Shown one piece after another: positions 32,987 to 40,778 of a stretch of 64,000 bases of DNA. Within the stretch, counting starts at the first letter, position 1, and each line of letters begins with the position of its first letter. The translations under genes were made by a program, and so were the position numbers. This DNA is from Gemmatimonadales bacterium (GTDB lineage: Bacteria > Gemmatimonadota > Gemmatimonadetes > Gemmatimonadales > GWC2-71-9). Below the pieces are notes generated by a model. That model ran no database searches. It saw only the letters and a program-made list of their open reading frames with translations, and had not been told where the DNA came from. The stretch covers positions 1 to 64,000 of the forward strand of contig DASUJH010000024.1 of NCBI GenBank assembly GCA_036279355.1, in the 5' to 3' direction.

Positions 32987-34036
32987 CTACTCCTCCTCGG
33001 CGGCCGGAGCCGGTTGCGGTGTGGGCGGGGTGCCGGGGTCGATCACCCGGAGGTCGCCGTCCGCCTCCTCGAACTTCATGCCGAAGTTCAGGTTTTCCTG
33101 CTGCAGGAGATCCGAGATTTCCTGAACCGCCTTCTCGCCCACGTTCTTCACCTTGAGCAGATCATCCTCGGACATCTCGACCAGGTCCTTCAGGGTGCGG
33201 ATGTTCGAGTTCTTGAGCGAATTGAGCGAGCGCACCGTGAGGCCGAATGCCTCGATAGGGCGGCCGAGCCGCTCACGCAATGTTCCGCCCGTTCCGTCGG
33301 CCGATCCGGCGTCCCGCTGCATCGGCACCCGTCCGAATTCGACGAAGTAGCGGAAGTGTTCCTGCGCGAGCGCCGCCGCGTAGGCGATGGCGTCTTCGGG
33401 CGAAATCGTGCCGTTGGTCTCGAGGGTGACTGAAAGCCGGTCGTAGTCGGTGCGCTGGCCGACGCGGGTTTCGGCGACCGTGAAGTTGGCGCGGCGGACC
33501 GGATTGTAGATCGCGTCGATGCGCACGAGATCCACCGGGAGCGAGCGGTCGGCCGGGTGCAGCTCGGCCTCGACGTAGCCGCGGCCCTTGTTCACGTACA
33601 GCTCGCCGCTGATTTCACGGTCGTCCTGGAGCGTGAAGAGGAGGTGATCGGGGTTGACGACCCGCACCGACCCGTGCTCCTGAATGTCGCGGGCGTACAC
33701 CGGACCGGCACCTTCGCGCTTGATGTGGAGCACCGCTTCGTCCACGTCCTCGGCGAGCACGAGCGTGAGGGCCTTCAGGCGCTGGATGATCTGGTGCACG
33801 TCCTCCAGCACGCCCGGCACGGTCTGGTGCTCGTGCACCACGCCGTCGAGGCGGAAGCCCCAGACCGCGCTCCCGCGGAGCGAGGAGAGCAGCAGCCGGC
33901 GGAGCGAGTTGCCCAGCGTGTAGCCGAAGCCGCGCTCGAGCGGCTGCAGCCGGAACTCGGCGGCGTTCGGATTGTCGTCCCGCTTGCTCATCTCGACCAG
34001 GTGCGGACGCACGAGGCCGGTCAGGTCGATGGTCAT
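32987..34036 (-). CDS. rpoA: RNA polymerase alpha subunit
   Basis: The protein has 349 residues. The N-terminal domain (ERGFGYTLGNSLRRLLLSS) dimerises and nucleates the core enzyme. The C-terminal domain (RPIEAFGLTVRSLNSLKNSNI and LLKVKNVGEKAVQEI) contacts UP elements and activators. The tail is acidic and Pro-rich. The ATG at 34036 follows the rpsD stop by two bases. Confidence 0.98.
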   Translation of the reverse strand: MTIDLTGLVRPHLVEMSKRDDNPNAAEFRLQPLERGFGYTLGNSLRRLLLSSLRGSAVWGFRLDGVVHEHQTVPGVLEDVHQIIQRLKALTLVLAEDVDEAVLHIKREGAGPVYARDIQEHGSVRVVNPDHLLFTLQDDREISGELYVNKGRGYVEAELHPADRSLPVDLVRIDAIYNPVRRANFTVAETRVGQRTDYDRLSVTLETNGTISPEDAIAYAAALAQEHFRYFVEFGRVPMQRDAGSADGTGGTLRERLGRPIEAFGLTVRSLNSLKNSNIRTLKDLVEMSEDDLLKVKNVGEKAVQEISDLLQQENLNFGMKFEEADGDLRVIDPGTPPTPQPAPAAEEE

Positions 34037-34038
34037 GG

Positions 34039-34674
34039 TCACTTCGAGTACAGCTCGACGATGAGCTGCTCCTGCGCGTTGATGGGAATCGTATCGCGGG
34101 TCGGCCGCTCGACCAGCCGGCCGGCCGCGTTGGAAGCGTCGACCGAGATCCACGACACCGGGACGCCGCGGGCCGCATGCTCCTGCGCGGCCTGCACCGC
34201 CGTGAGCTCGCGGCTTGCCGGAGCCACCCGCACTTCCTCACCGGGCACGACCCGGTAGGACGGAATGTCGACCCGGCGCCCGTTCACCTCCACGTGCCCG
34301 TGGCCGATGAGCTGGCGCGCCGCCTTGCGGCTGGCCGCGAAACCCATCCGGTAGACGATGTTGTCGAGCCGCGTCTCCAGCGCCACGAGAAGGTTTGTGC
34401 CCTTGACGCCCGGCTCGCGCGTCACGGCGTCGTAGGTGTTGCGGAACTGGCGCTCGGTGAGCCCATACATGCGCTTCACCTTCTGCTTTTCACGCAACTG
34501 CCGTGAATACTCCGAGGCCTTGCGCGGGCGGCCGCTGCCCTGCCCGTGCTGGCCCGGTGGATAGGCGCGGCGGTCCACCGGACACTTCTCGGTGAGGCAC
34601 TTGGTCCCCTTCAGAAACAGCTTGGTGGCCTCGCGGCGGCAGAGGCGGCAGCTCGAACCCACGTGACGGGACAT
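34039..34674 (-). CDS. rpsD: 30S ribosomal protein S4
   Basis: The protein has 211 residues. The N-terminus SRHVGSSCRLCRREATKLFLKG with two later Cys (residues ~26 and 31) gives the four-cysteine zinc form of S4. The S4 RNA-binding domain is ETRLDNIVYRMGFA...ARQLIGHGHVEVNGRRV. In many bacteria S4 represses its own operon. It sits between rpsK and rpoA as usual. Confidence 0.97.
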   Translation of the reverse strand: MSRHVGSSCRLCRREATKLFLKGTKCLTEKCPVDRRAYPPGQHGQGSGRPRKASEYSRQLREKQKVKRMYGLTERQFRNTYDAVTREPGVKGTNLLVALETRLDNIVYRMGFAASRKAARQLIGHGHVEVNGRRVDIPSYRVVPGEEVRVAPASRELTAVQAAQEHAARGVPVSWISVDASNAAGRLVERPTRDTIPINAQEQLIVELYSK

Positions 34675-34677
34675 GGC

Positions 34678-35088
34678 TCAGACCCGCCGCTTCTTGGGCG
34701 GGCGGCACCCATTGTGGGGAATCGGGGTGACGTCGCGGATCGACACGACCCGGAGCCCCACCGACGCGAGCGCCTGGATGGCCGACTCGCGCCCGCTGCC
34801 GGGGCCCTGCACCCGCACGTGGACCCGGCGGAGCCCGAGGTTCATGGCCTCGCGCGCACAGTTCTCGGCGGCCACCGTGGCGGCGAACGGCGTCGACTTC
34901 TTCGACCCCTTGAAGCCCGCCTTGCCGGCGGAGCCCCAGGCGAGCGCGTTGCCCTTCATGTCGGTGATCGTGATCAGCAGATTGTTGAAGGTGGCCGAGA
35001 TGTGGGCGATGCCCTCGGACTCGACCACCTTCTTGCTGCGCTTCACGGGCGCCTTGGCCGGCGCGGGCGTCGGATTCGGATTGGTCAT
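34678..35088 (-). CDS. rpsK: 30S ribosomal protein S11
   Basis: The protein has 136 residues, with an N-terminal Pro/Lys extension, then [17 protein letters not shown] and [19 protein letters not shown]. The C-terminal [17 protein letters not shown] is the S11 signature. It forms part of the platform of the small subunit. The gap to rpsM is one base. Confidence 0.97.
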   Translation of the reverse strand: MTNPNPTPAPAKAPVKRSKKVVESEGIAHISATFNNLLITITDMKGNALAWGSAGKAGFKGSKKSTPFAATVAAENCAREAMNLGLRRVHVRVQGPGSGRESAIQALASVGLRVVSIRDVTPIPHNGCRPPKKRRV

Positions 35089-35089
35089 C

Positions 35090-35470
35090 TTACTTCTTGG
35101 TCACCTTCTTCTTGCCCGCGATGGCCCGCCGCGGCCCCTTCTTGGTCCGCGCGTTGGTGTGCGTGCGCTGTCCGCGCACCGGCAGCCCGCGCCGATGGCG
35201 GATGCCGCGATAGCTGCCGATGTCCATCAGCCGTTTGATGTTCATCGCCACTTCGGTGCGAAGGGCGCCTTCGACCTTGACCGAGCGCTCGATGTACTGG
35301 CGGAGCCGCGCCACTTCCGCGTCCGACAGGTCCCGCACACGGGTGTCTGCATTGACGCCGGTCTCGGAGAGGATGCGGCCGCTCGTAGGGCGCCCGACCC
35401 CGAAGATATAGGTAAGCGCGATCTCGACGCGCTTCTCGCGTGGCAGGTCCACGCCGGCAATGCGCGCCAT
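35090..35470 (-). CDS. rpsM: 30S ribosomal protein S13
   Basis: The protein has 126 residues. It begins [21 protein letters not shown] and includes [19 protein letters not shown] and a basic KKxTKK tail. It contacts the P-site tRNA and the subunit bridge. It starts two bases after rpmJ stops. Confidence 0.97.
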   Translation of the reverse strand: MARIAGVDLPREKRVEIALTYIFGVGRPTSGRILSETGVNADTRVRDLSDAEVARLRQYIERSVKVEGALRTEVAMNIKRLMDIGSYRGIRHRRGLPVRGQRTHTNARTKKGPRRAIAGKKKVTKK

Positions 35471-35472
35471 GC

Positions 35473-35589
35473 TCAGCCCTGCCGCTGTTTGTGCTTGGGG
35501 TTGCGCTTACAGATGACCCGCACGACACCCTGCCGCTTGATAACCTTGCAGTGCTCGCAAATCGGTTTGACGCTCGAGCGTACCTTCAC
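35473..35589 (-). CDS. rpmJ: 50S ribosomal protein L36
   Basis: A 38-residue protein that is easy to miss because it is so short. It reads [19 protein letters not shown] and continues with [17 protein letters not shown]. The zinc set Cys-x2-Cys...Cys...His identifies the zinc-type L36. The start is GTG 35589, with AGGAAG about seven bases upstream. It is the first gene of the alpha operon and has a good promoter 46 bases upstream. Confidence 0.96.
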   Translation of the reverse strand: MKVRSSVKPICEHCKVIKRQGVVRVICKRNPKHKQRQG

Positions 35590-35634
35590 GCGAATCTTCC
35601 TTGGCTTCCGGGGCCGGTTCTGGGCTAGCTGCGA

Positions 35635-35663
35635 ACTTTAACCGGCTCAATGACCTGACGCAA
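35635..35663 (-). promoter_or_regulatory. Promoter of the rpmJ-rpsM-rpsK-rpsD-rpoA-rplQ operon
   Basis: The minus strand carries -35 TTGCGT (35658-35663), a 17-base spacer and -10 TAAAGT (35635-35640). Transcription near 35628 leaves a leader of about 39 bases with the AGGAAG site just before the rpmJ GTG. Confidence 0.6.
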
Positions 35664-35687
35664 GGGAAACCCGCCATCGAGGCGATC

Positions 35688-36104
35688 TCACCCGCTCGCC
35701 CTGATCTCCGTCAGGACCCACCCCTGATCGCCTTTGCGATAGCCGAGGAGCAGAGTCTGGGTGCGAACGTCCTGGGTGCCGGTGACCCGATAGCGGCGGA
35801 GCAGCTCGACGTAGCCCCGGCCGGGCTCCACCTCGCGGGCCGAGCGCACCACCGTCTCGACTTCCTGCACCGAGTTGAAATAGTCGCGGAGGAGCGCCGT
35901 CGCCTGCGCCTGCCCGAGCGCGCCGGAGGGGTCGGTGCCGGGCAATTGCACCACGATTCGGGGGGAGCCGGCCACGAGGGCCGGTGCGTCATGATTGAAC
36001 CAGGCCCGCTGGGCCAACTCGGCCGCGCGGTCGAGACTGTCCGTCTGCGGATGCCCCGCACGCGCGAGCGCCACCAACAGCGCTGCCGTCAGCGCTGCGC
36101 GCAC
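35688..36104 (-). CDS. Small exported protein of unknown function
   Basis: The protein has 138 residues. A short signal peptide (RAALTAALLVALARAG, cleavage before HPQTD) precedes a ~110-residue alpha+beta domain with LAQRAWFNHDAPALVAG, ATALLRDYFNSVQEVE and QDVRTQTLLLGYRKGDQGWVLTEI. The pattern resembles the small NTF2-like exported DUF4783-type proteins, but I cannot confirm this. The GTG at 36104 has GGAGG only four bases upstream, unusually close. It lies between pyrD and the alpha operon and ends 25 bases from that operon's -35. Confidence 0.65.
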   Translation of the reverse strand: MRAALTAALLVALARAGHPQTDSLDRAAELAQRAWFNHDAPALVAGSPRIVVQLPGTDPSGALGQAQATALLRDYFNSVQEVETVVRSAREVEPGRGYVELLRRYRVTGTQDVRTQTLLLGYRKGDQGWVLTEIRASG

Positions 36105-36249
36105 ACGACCTCCACGGTGGACACGCGAAGCGCCCGATCTCGAACTTGGGGACGCTGGCCAGGCGAGCCCGCTCGATAATTCATGGACCTCCCGGGTTGG
36201 ATCGCGGCTTCGCGGCGCGCCCCTGCACGAACGGGGCCCGACGGATCCC

Positions 36250-37125
36250 TCACATCACACCGGCTTCAAGATCGCGTACCACCCGCTCGGGCAGGCGCGG
36301 GTCCGCGAGCGCCGCCGTGCCGATCTCAACGAGCATCGCTCCCGCGCGCAGGTATTGGCGCACGTCCGTGGCGCTCCGGATGCCACCCACGCCGATTACC
36401 GGAATGCCGCCGGTCCGCTCGAGCACGCGCTGAACGGCGAGGAGGCCGATCGGCAGCAGCGCTGGCCCGCTCACGCCGCCGCTTCCGGCGCCGAGTTTCG
36501 GCACGGCTCGACCGCCGGAGAGGAAGCCGGGCATGGTGTTCACCACCGTGAGCGCATCGGCACCAGCATCGCGCGCGACCAGCGCCATCCCCCCTATGTC
36601 CGGGAGCACGGGTGAGAGCTTGGCGACGAGCGGTAGCCGGGTCCGTGCGCGGCAGCTCGAGACGATGCGCGCCACGCATTCGCGGTCGGCGCCGAACTCG
36701 ATCCCGCCGGCACTCGTGTTGGGGCAGGAGAGGTTGAGCTCGAAAGCGGTGATGCCAACCATGCCGTCGAGGCCGCCGACGACCTCCGCATACTCGCCGA
36801 CCCGGAAGCCGACTACGTTGACGAGGATCCGCGCCCGGGCGAGCCGGCGCGTGAGCCACGCCAGCTCGACCTCGCGCACGTGGATGAGCCCCGGATTGGC
36901 GAGCCCGACGGAGTTGAGCATGCCACCGCGGAACTCAGCGACCCTGGGCGGCGCGTTGCCCTTCCGCGGTTCGAGCGAGACGGCCTTGGTGACGATCCCG
37001 CCGAGTCGATCCAGGTCCATAACTCCATCGAGCTCGCAGCCAAACCCCGCGGTCCCGGAGGCGAGCAGCACGGGATTCTGGAAGCGCTGGCCGAGGACCT
37101 CGCGGGCGAGATCGCGCGGCGCCAC
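36250..37125 (-). CDS. pyrD: Dihydroorotate dehydrogenase, class 1B catalytic subunit
   Basis: The protein has 291 residues. It oxidises dihydroorotate to orotate in pyrimidine synthesis. FMN-barrel motifs are NPVLLASGTAGFG, LNLSCPNTSAGG (with the class-1 catalytic cysteine), VVNTMPGF and PVIGVGGIRSATDV. Size and the NVVGF/ELNLSCPNTS form suggest class 1B, which normally pairs with PyrK; no pyrK is in the window. The GTG start overlaps the amidase stop by one base (TAGTG). Confidence 0.93.
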   Translation of the reverse strand: MAPRDLAREVLGQRFQNPVLLASGTAGFGCELDGVMDLDRLGGIVTKAVSLEPRKGNAPPRVAEFRGGMLNSVGLANPGLIHVREVELAWLTRRLARARILVNVVGFRVGEYAEVVGGLDGMVGITAFELNLSCPNTSAGGIEFGADRECVARIVSSCRARTRLPLVAKLSPVLPDIGGMALVARDAGADALTVVNTMPGFLSGGRAVPKLGAGSGGVSGPALLPIGLLAVQRVLERTGGIPVIGVGGIRSATDVRQYLRAGAMLVEIGTAALADPRLPERVVRDLEAGVM

Positions 37126-38342
37126 TAGCGGGCCCGGCCGGAGTCCGCCGTCGCATCGGTCTTGCGCTCGTACTCCAGCAGATATTTCACGATCGAATCC
37201 GCGATGGAGCCGGCGATAGCCCGCTGGCCGGCCGTCGAGGTGATGTACCGGCTGTCGTCGCGGTTGGTGCTGTAGCCGATCTCGACCAGGATTGCCGGCC
37301 GCCGCGCGGTCGTCAGCACCATGAACCCGGCCTGCTTCACGCCGAGATCGGGCCCCGGATGGACCCGGCCGAGTCCGCCGTCCACCAGCTCGGCCAGGCG
37401 GGCCGACTCCCGCAGATGCTCGTTGAGCTGCAAGTCCTTGAGGATGAAGTCGAGGCCGCCGGTGGGCGGCAGCTCCTCCGGCACGCTCTCGAACCGCACC
37501 GCGTCGTTCTCCATCCGCGCCACGCGCGCGGCATCTTCGGTCTTGGCCTCGGCAAGGAAGTAGGTCTCGAACCCGCGCACGTCGGTGAAGCCGCGCCGCC
37601 GCGGCAACGAGTTCACGTGCACGCTCACGAACAGGTCGCAGCTTTCCGTGCAGTAGCCGCCGCGGTCACCGAGCGCAATGAGCGTGTCGGTCGTGCGGGT
37701 CATGCGCACGTTGATACCGCGCTTGCGGAGCTCGTCCCGGAGCAACAGCGATACTCGAAGTGTTACGTCTTTCTCCTTGAGTCCCCCGGGAAAAAACATT
37801 CCGGGGTTTCCCGGATCCACTCCGCCGTGCCCCGCATCGACGGTGATGAGGTGGCCCGGCCGCAAGCCGTTCGGCAATCGCGCCTCGCGCGGGGCGGCCG
37901 GCGGGTCGGGCGGCGCCTCGATCAGGCGTCCGGCGGCGCGGTCGTATCGGTATCGATCCGCGAGGTACGTGGGAAGTACCTCGGCGACGAACTGGAATGG
38001 GAGAAAGACAGTGTCGCGGGTGATGGAGACCGGACCGGCGAGCATCTGAAGCTTCTCGTTGAATCGGTAGAGCGGCGCGCCGAGCAGGAAGCGGAACCCC
38101 TGCTGCGCGACGCTCACTTCGGCCCATTCGCCGAGGACGGTGATCGTCCCTCCGAGCGCCGCGATGAGCGGCGGGGCGGCGACGACCGGCGCTCCCCCCC
38201 CATCCAGCTGCACGGCGATGCGCCGCTCCCCGCGCGGCGTGCTCACGGTGAGCGCACGCGGCGGCGCGCCAGCGGAGGCTGGATCGGGCAATGAAGCAGG
38301 TGCGGAAGCGAGCACGGACGCCAACGCGAGCGCGAGGATCAT
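37125..38342 (-). CDS. N-acetylmuramoyl-L-alanine amidase (Amidase_3)
   Basis: The protein has 405 residues. A signal peptide (MILALALASVLASAPAS) leads to an N-terminal ~130-residue domain (copper-amine-oxidase-like/AMIN-type, with FRFLLGAPLYRF and FLPFQFVAEVLP), then the zinc amidase domain. Zinc ligands are seen in TVDAGHGGVDPG, LKEKDVTL and VSVHVNSLP; the catalytic Glu is in ILVEIGYSTN. It cleaves stem peptides from peptidoglycan in the periplasm, as in cell separation. It overlaps smpB by four bases. Confidence 0.9.
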   Translation of the reverse strand: MILALALASVLASAPASLPDPASAGAPPRALTVSTPRGERRIAVQLDGGGAPVVAAPPLIAALGGTITVLGEWAEVSVAQQGFRFLLGAPLYRFNEKLQMLAGPVSITRDTVFLPFQFVAEVLPTYLADRYRYDRAAGRLIEAPPDPPAAPREARLPNGLRPGHLITVDAGHGGVDPGNPGMFFPGGLKEKDVTLRVSLLLRDELRKRGINVRMTRTTDTLIALGDRGGYCTESCDLFVSVHVNSLPRRRGFTDVRGFETYFLAEAKTEDAARVARMENDAVRFESVPEELPPTGGLDFILKDLQLNEHLRESARLAELVDGGLGRVHPGPDLGVKQAGFMVLTTARRPAILVEIGYSTNRDDSRYITSTAGQRAIAGSIADSIVKYLLEYERKTDATADSGRAR

Positions 38343-38824
38343 CGCCGCCCCTTCACCGACATGGCACGCGCCGCCTCGCGCTCGGCGAGGCGGCGCTTCA
38401 GGGCTTCGCGTTTGTCGTGTAGCTGTTTGCCTCGGCCGAGCGCCAGCGCGACCTTGGCGTGTCCCTTCTTGAAGTAGAGCTCGAGCGGCACCAGGGTGAG
38501 CCCGCGCTGCTCGACCGCGCCCACCATGCGCTCGATCTCGCGGCGGTGCAGGAGAAGCTTCCGGGAGCGCACCGGCTCGTGATTGTACCGGTTGCCCTGT
38601 TCGTACGGCGTGATGTTCATCCCCTCCAGCCAGACCTCACCGTTGCGGACCCGGGCGTACGCTTCCTTGATCGACGCTTTCCCGTTCCGGAGCGATTTGA
38701 CCTCGGTGCCGGTCAGCACGACGCCCGCCTCCCAAGTCTCGAGGACATGGTAGTCGTGGGCTGCTTTCGGATTGCGGGCGACCGACTGCCGGGACTCGGC
38801 AGGGGGCGGAGATTTTTGGGCCAC
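38339..38824 (-). CDS. smpB: SsrA-binding protein SmpB
   Basis: The protein has 161 residues. It delivers tmRNA to stalled ribosomes in trans-translation. The OB-fold core is HVLETWEAGVVLTGTEVKSLR...KEAYARV and YNHEPVRSRKLLLH, and the basic tail KRRLAEREAARAMSVKGRR is complete. The start is GTG 38824. It has a promoter facing away from tRNA-Leu; ssrA is not in the window. Confidence 0.96.
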   Translation of the reverse strand: MAQKSPPPAESRQSVARNPKAAHDYHVLETWEAGVVLTGTEVKSLRNGKASIKEAYARVRNGEVWLEGMNITPYEQGNRYNHEPVRSRKLLLHRREIERMVGAVEQRGLTLVPLELYFKKGHAKVALALGRGKQLHDKREALKRRLAEREAARAMSVKGRR

Positions 38825-38843
38825 GAGCCTCGGAATTTAGCAA

Positions 38844-38873
38844 ATGATAGGCCAGCGGAGGCCGGCTGGTCAA
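38844..38873 (-). promoter_or_regulatory. Promoter of smpB
   Basis: The minus strand carries -35 TTGACC (38868-38873), an 18-base spacer and -10 TATCAT (38844-38849). Its -35 is eight bases from the -35 of the divergent tRNA-Leu promoter. The predicted leader is about 13 bases. Confidence 0.6.
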
Positions 38874-38881
38874 CCGCTTAC

Positions 38882-38911
38882 TTGACGCCAACCCTGCGCC
38901 GTAACTAGGTT
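38882..38911 (+). promoter_or_regulatory. Promoter of tRNA-Leu
   Basis: -35 TTGACG (38882-38887) and -10 TAGGTT (38906-38911) with 18-base spacing. The start near 38918 would lie four bases before the tRNA, as expected for a tRNA promoter. The -10 matches only three of six positions. Confidence 0.5.
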
Positions 38912-38921
38912 TGCGCGCTTC

Positions 38922-39005
38922 GCCGAAGTGGTGGAACTGGTAGACGCGCTGCGTTCAGGGCGCAGTGGGCGCAAGCCCGTGCGGGTTCGAGTCCCGCCTT
39001 CGGCA
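38922..39005 (+). tRNA. tRNA-Leu (anticodon CAG)
   Basis: An 84-base class II tRNA. The acceptor stem GCCGAAG pairs with CTTCGGC and a discriminator A follows. The anticodon stem CTGCG/CGCAG encloses the loop TTCAGGG with anticodon CAG. A long variable arm (TGGGCGCAAGCCCGT region) and a T-arm GCGGG-TTCGAGT-CCCGC are present. CCA is not encoded. A long hairpin begins only two bases after the discriminator. Confidence 0.95.
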
Positions 39006-39006
39006 T

Positions 39007-39098
39007 GGGCGGTAGAGGCGGTAAGGATGGTGAAGGCGGTAAGGACTCGGCCGGCGCAGTTCTTACCGCCTTTACCATCCTTACCGCCTCTACCGCCT
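39007..39098. repeat. Long hairpin made of 9-base repeats, directly behind tRNA-Leu
   Basis: Positions 39008-39047 pair with 39058-39097: a 40-bp stem with a 10-base loop. Every position pairs except that two pairs (39032/39073 and 39044/39061) are G-U in plus-strand RNA. Each arm is built from a 9-base unit, GGCGGTAGA, GGCGGTAAG, GATGGTGAA, GGCGGTAAG. The hairpin lies between tRNA-Leu and the 3' end of the convergent MoeB gene, where it could terminate either transcript, act as a tRNA 3'-processing signal, or be a dispersed repeat. Only TTT follows on the plus strand. Confidence 0.9.
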
Positions 39099-39099
39099 T

Positions 39100-40245
39100 T
39101 CAGTATCGCTTCAGCGATGCATCCACTTGCTGCGCCCATTCATCTATTCCCCCGCTCAGCGTCCTCACCTGCGTGAACCCTGCCGCCTCGAGAAGCTGGC
39201 GGGCTTTCTCGGCACGGGCGCCGTGGTGGCAGATGGTGACGAGGTCGGCGCGGGGGTCGATCTCGCGAAGCCGGTCGGGGAGTTGGCCGAGGGGGAGGGG
39301 CATTGCGCCCGCGATGTGGGCGATCTCCCACTCCCATGGTTCGCGCACGTCGAGCAGGACGAGCGGCATATCGGTGGCCCGGTTGCCTGCCAACTCCTGC
39401 GCGAGCGCGCGCGACGTCACTGCGTCCGCGCCGGCGCGATCCGCGGTGACACCGCAGAATGCCGCGTAGTCAATCGGCTCGGTGATCGTGGGGTGCTCGC
39501 CGCACACCGGGCACTCGGGGTCCTTCGATACGCGCAGCTCGCGAAAGCGCACCCGCAGGGCATCGAAGAGCAGCAGTCGACCTACCAGAGATTCTCCGAC
39601 GCCGGTCACCCACTTGATGGCCTCGAGAGCCTGCAGGCTGCCGACGATGCCGGGCAGCACGCCGAGCACACCGCCCTCGGCGCAGTTCGGCACCAGCTCG
39701 GGCGGCGGGGGCTCAGCATACAGGCAGCGGTAGCACGGGCCTTCCGGCGCGTAGAACACCGACGCCTGCCCCTCGAAGCGAAGGATGCTGCCGTAAACGA
39801 GCGGCTTGCCGAGCCAGACGCAGATGTCGTTGACGAGGTATCGGGTGGGGAAATTGTCGGTGCCATCCACGACGATGTCGTAGTCACCGAGGATCGCGCG
39901 CGCATTGGCCGCCGAGAGCCGCTGCTCGATGGGCACGACGCGAACGCCGGGGTTGAGATCGGCGATGCGCTCGGCCGCGGAGGCGACCTTGGGCCGGCCG
40001 ATCGCGCTGGTACCGTGGAGAACCTGCCGCTGGAGGTTGGTGAGATCGACGCGATCGAAGTCGATGAGCCCGAGGGTGCCGACGCCGGCGGCGGCCAGAT
40101 ACAGGGCCGCCGGCGACCCGAGTCCGCCGGCCCCGATGAGAAGTACGCGAGCGGCCGCGAGTCGTTCCTGACCTCCGCGGCCGATCTCGGGCAGCATCAG
40201 GTGCCGGGCGTACCGGACGAGCTCATCAGCGGATAGCGCACCCAC
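39100..40245 (-). CDS. moeB: MoeB/ThiF-type adenylyltransferase fused to rhodanese
   Basis: The protein has 381 residues. The N-terminal E1-like domain (~1-250) has the ATP loop LIGAGGLGSPAALYLAAAG, the DGTDNFPTRYLVND motif and two Cys pairs (CYRC, CPVC) for zinc. The C-terminal rhodanese domain (~275-381) has active-site CHHGARAEKA. Such fusions (MoeZ/MOCS3 type) adenylate the C-terminus of ThiS/MoaD-like carriers and transfer sulfur for molybdopterin, thiamin or cysteine synthesis. The carrier is not in the window, so the pathway is open. The start is GTG 40245, ten bases after the Rrf2 gene. Confidence 0.92.
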   Translation of the reverse strand: MGALSADELVRYARHLMLPEIGRGGQERLAAARVLLIGAGGLGSPAALYLAAAGVGTLGLIDFDRVDLTNLQRQVLHGTSAIGRPKVASAAERIADLNPGVRVVPIEQRLSAANARAILGDYDIVVDGTDNFPTRYLVNDICVWLGKPLVYGSILRFEGQASVFYAPEGPCYRCLYAEPPPPELVPNCAEGGVLGVLPGIVGSLQALEAIKWVTGVGESLVGRLLLFDALRVRFRELRVSKDPECPVCGEHPTITEPIDYAAFCGVTADRAGADAVTSRALAQELAGNRATDMPLVLLDVREPWEWEIAHIAGAMPLPLGQLPDRLREIDPRADLVTICHHGARAEKARQLLEAAGFTQVRTLSGGIDEWAQQVDASLKRY

Positions 40246-40255
40246 GGGTCGATGC

Positions 40256-40714
40256 TTACACCGACGAGGTGATGCTCACCAGCTCCTGCACCTGCACCTC
40301 ATCCTTCATCAGGTCGGCGAGCGAGATGCTGCCGAGCAGCTCGTCGACGCGCTGCTGCAGGGCAATCCATACGGGGCGAATGCTGCACGAGGTAGCCGGA
40401 CTGCACCGCTCGGCCGCCACCGGGTGAGCCTCGCAGTTGACCTCGAAGGTCTGGTGCTCGGACGCCGTCATGACATCGCGGACCGAAATCGCGACCGGGC
40501 TCCGCGCCAGGTAGTACCCGCCCTTGGCGCCTCGCACGCTCTCGACGAGCCCTGCGCGGCGAAGGCGCAGCAGGATCTGCTCGACGTAGTCCGCCGGGAG
40601 CCGTTCCGCATCGGCCAGCTCGCGCGCGGCCACGGGGCCGGTGCCGCTCCGGCCTCGGCGGGCGAGATGCAACGAGATGATGAGGCTGTACTCGGTCCAG
40701 GTGGTGACCCGCAT
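40256..40714 (-). CDS. Rrf2-family transcriptional regulator (IscR-like)
   Basis: The protein has 152 residues. A winged-helix domain (TTWTEYSLIISLHLA, ELADAERLPADYVEQILLRLRRAGLVES, RGAKGGYYLAR) is followed by three cysteines spaced C-x9-C-x5-C (residues ~95-111). These are placed as the Fe-S ligands of IscR/NsrR-type sensors, although IscR itself uses C-x5-C-x5-C. The gene precedes MoeB-rhodanese and may control it in response to Fe-S or sulfur status. The ATG is five bases from a -10 box, suggesting a leaderless mRNA. Confidence 0.88.
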   Translation of the reverse strand: MRVTTWTEYSLIISLHLARRGRSGTGPVAARELADAERLPADYVEQILLRLRRAGLVESVRGAKGGYYLARSPVAISVRDVMTASEHQTFEVNCEAHPVAAERCSPATSCSIRPVWIALQQRVDELLGSISLADLMKDEVQVQELVSITSSV

Positions 40715-40719
40715 CCCGC

Positions 40720-40748
40720 AATATCGCTCCGGGCCGAGGCGGCTACAA
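40720..40748 (-). promoter_or_regulatory. Promoter of the Rrf2-moeB operon, leaderless spacing
   Basis: The minus strand carries -35 TTGTAG (40743-40748), a 17-base spacer and -10 GATATT (40720-40725). The ATG begins only five bases after the -10 box, so transcription should start at or next to the start codon. Confidence 0.55.
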
Positions 40749-40778
40749 GCGCGCGCCCCGATGACCGGCCGTCAGTGG

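Noticed and set aside
39007-39098. CRISPR-like array suggested by the repeated 9-mer
   Set aside because: The units are contiguous without spacers, form one perfect inverted repeat and there are no cas genes.
38922-39100. Possible integration (att) site at tRNA-Leu
   Set aside because: No repeated copy of the tRNA 3' end, integrase or foreign block was seen; neighbouring genes are ordinary housekeeping.
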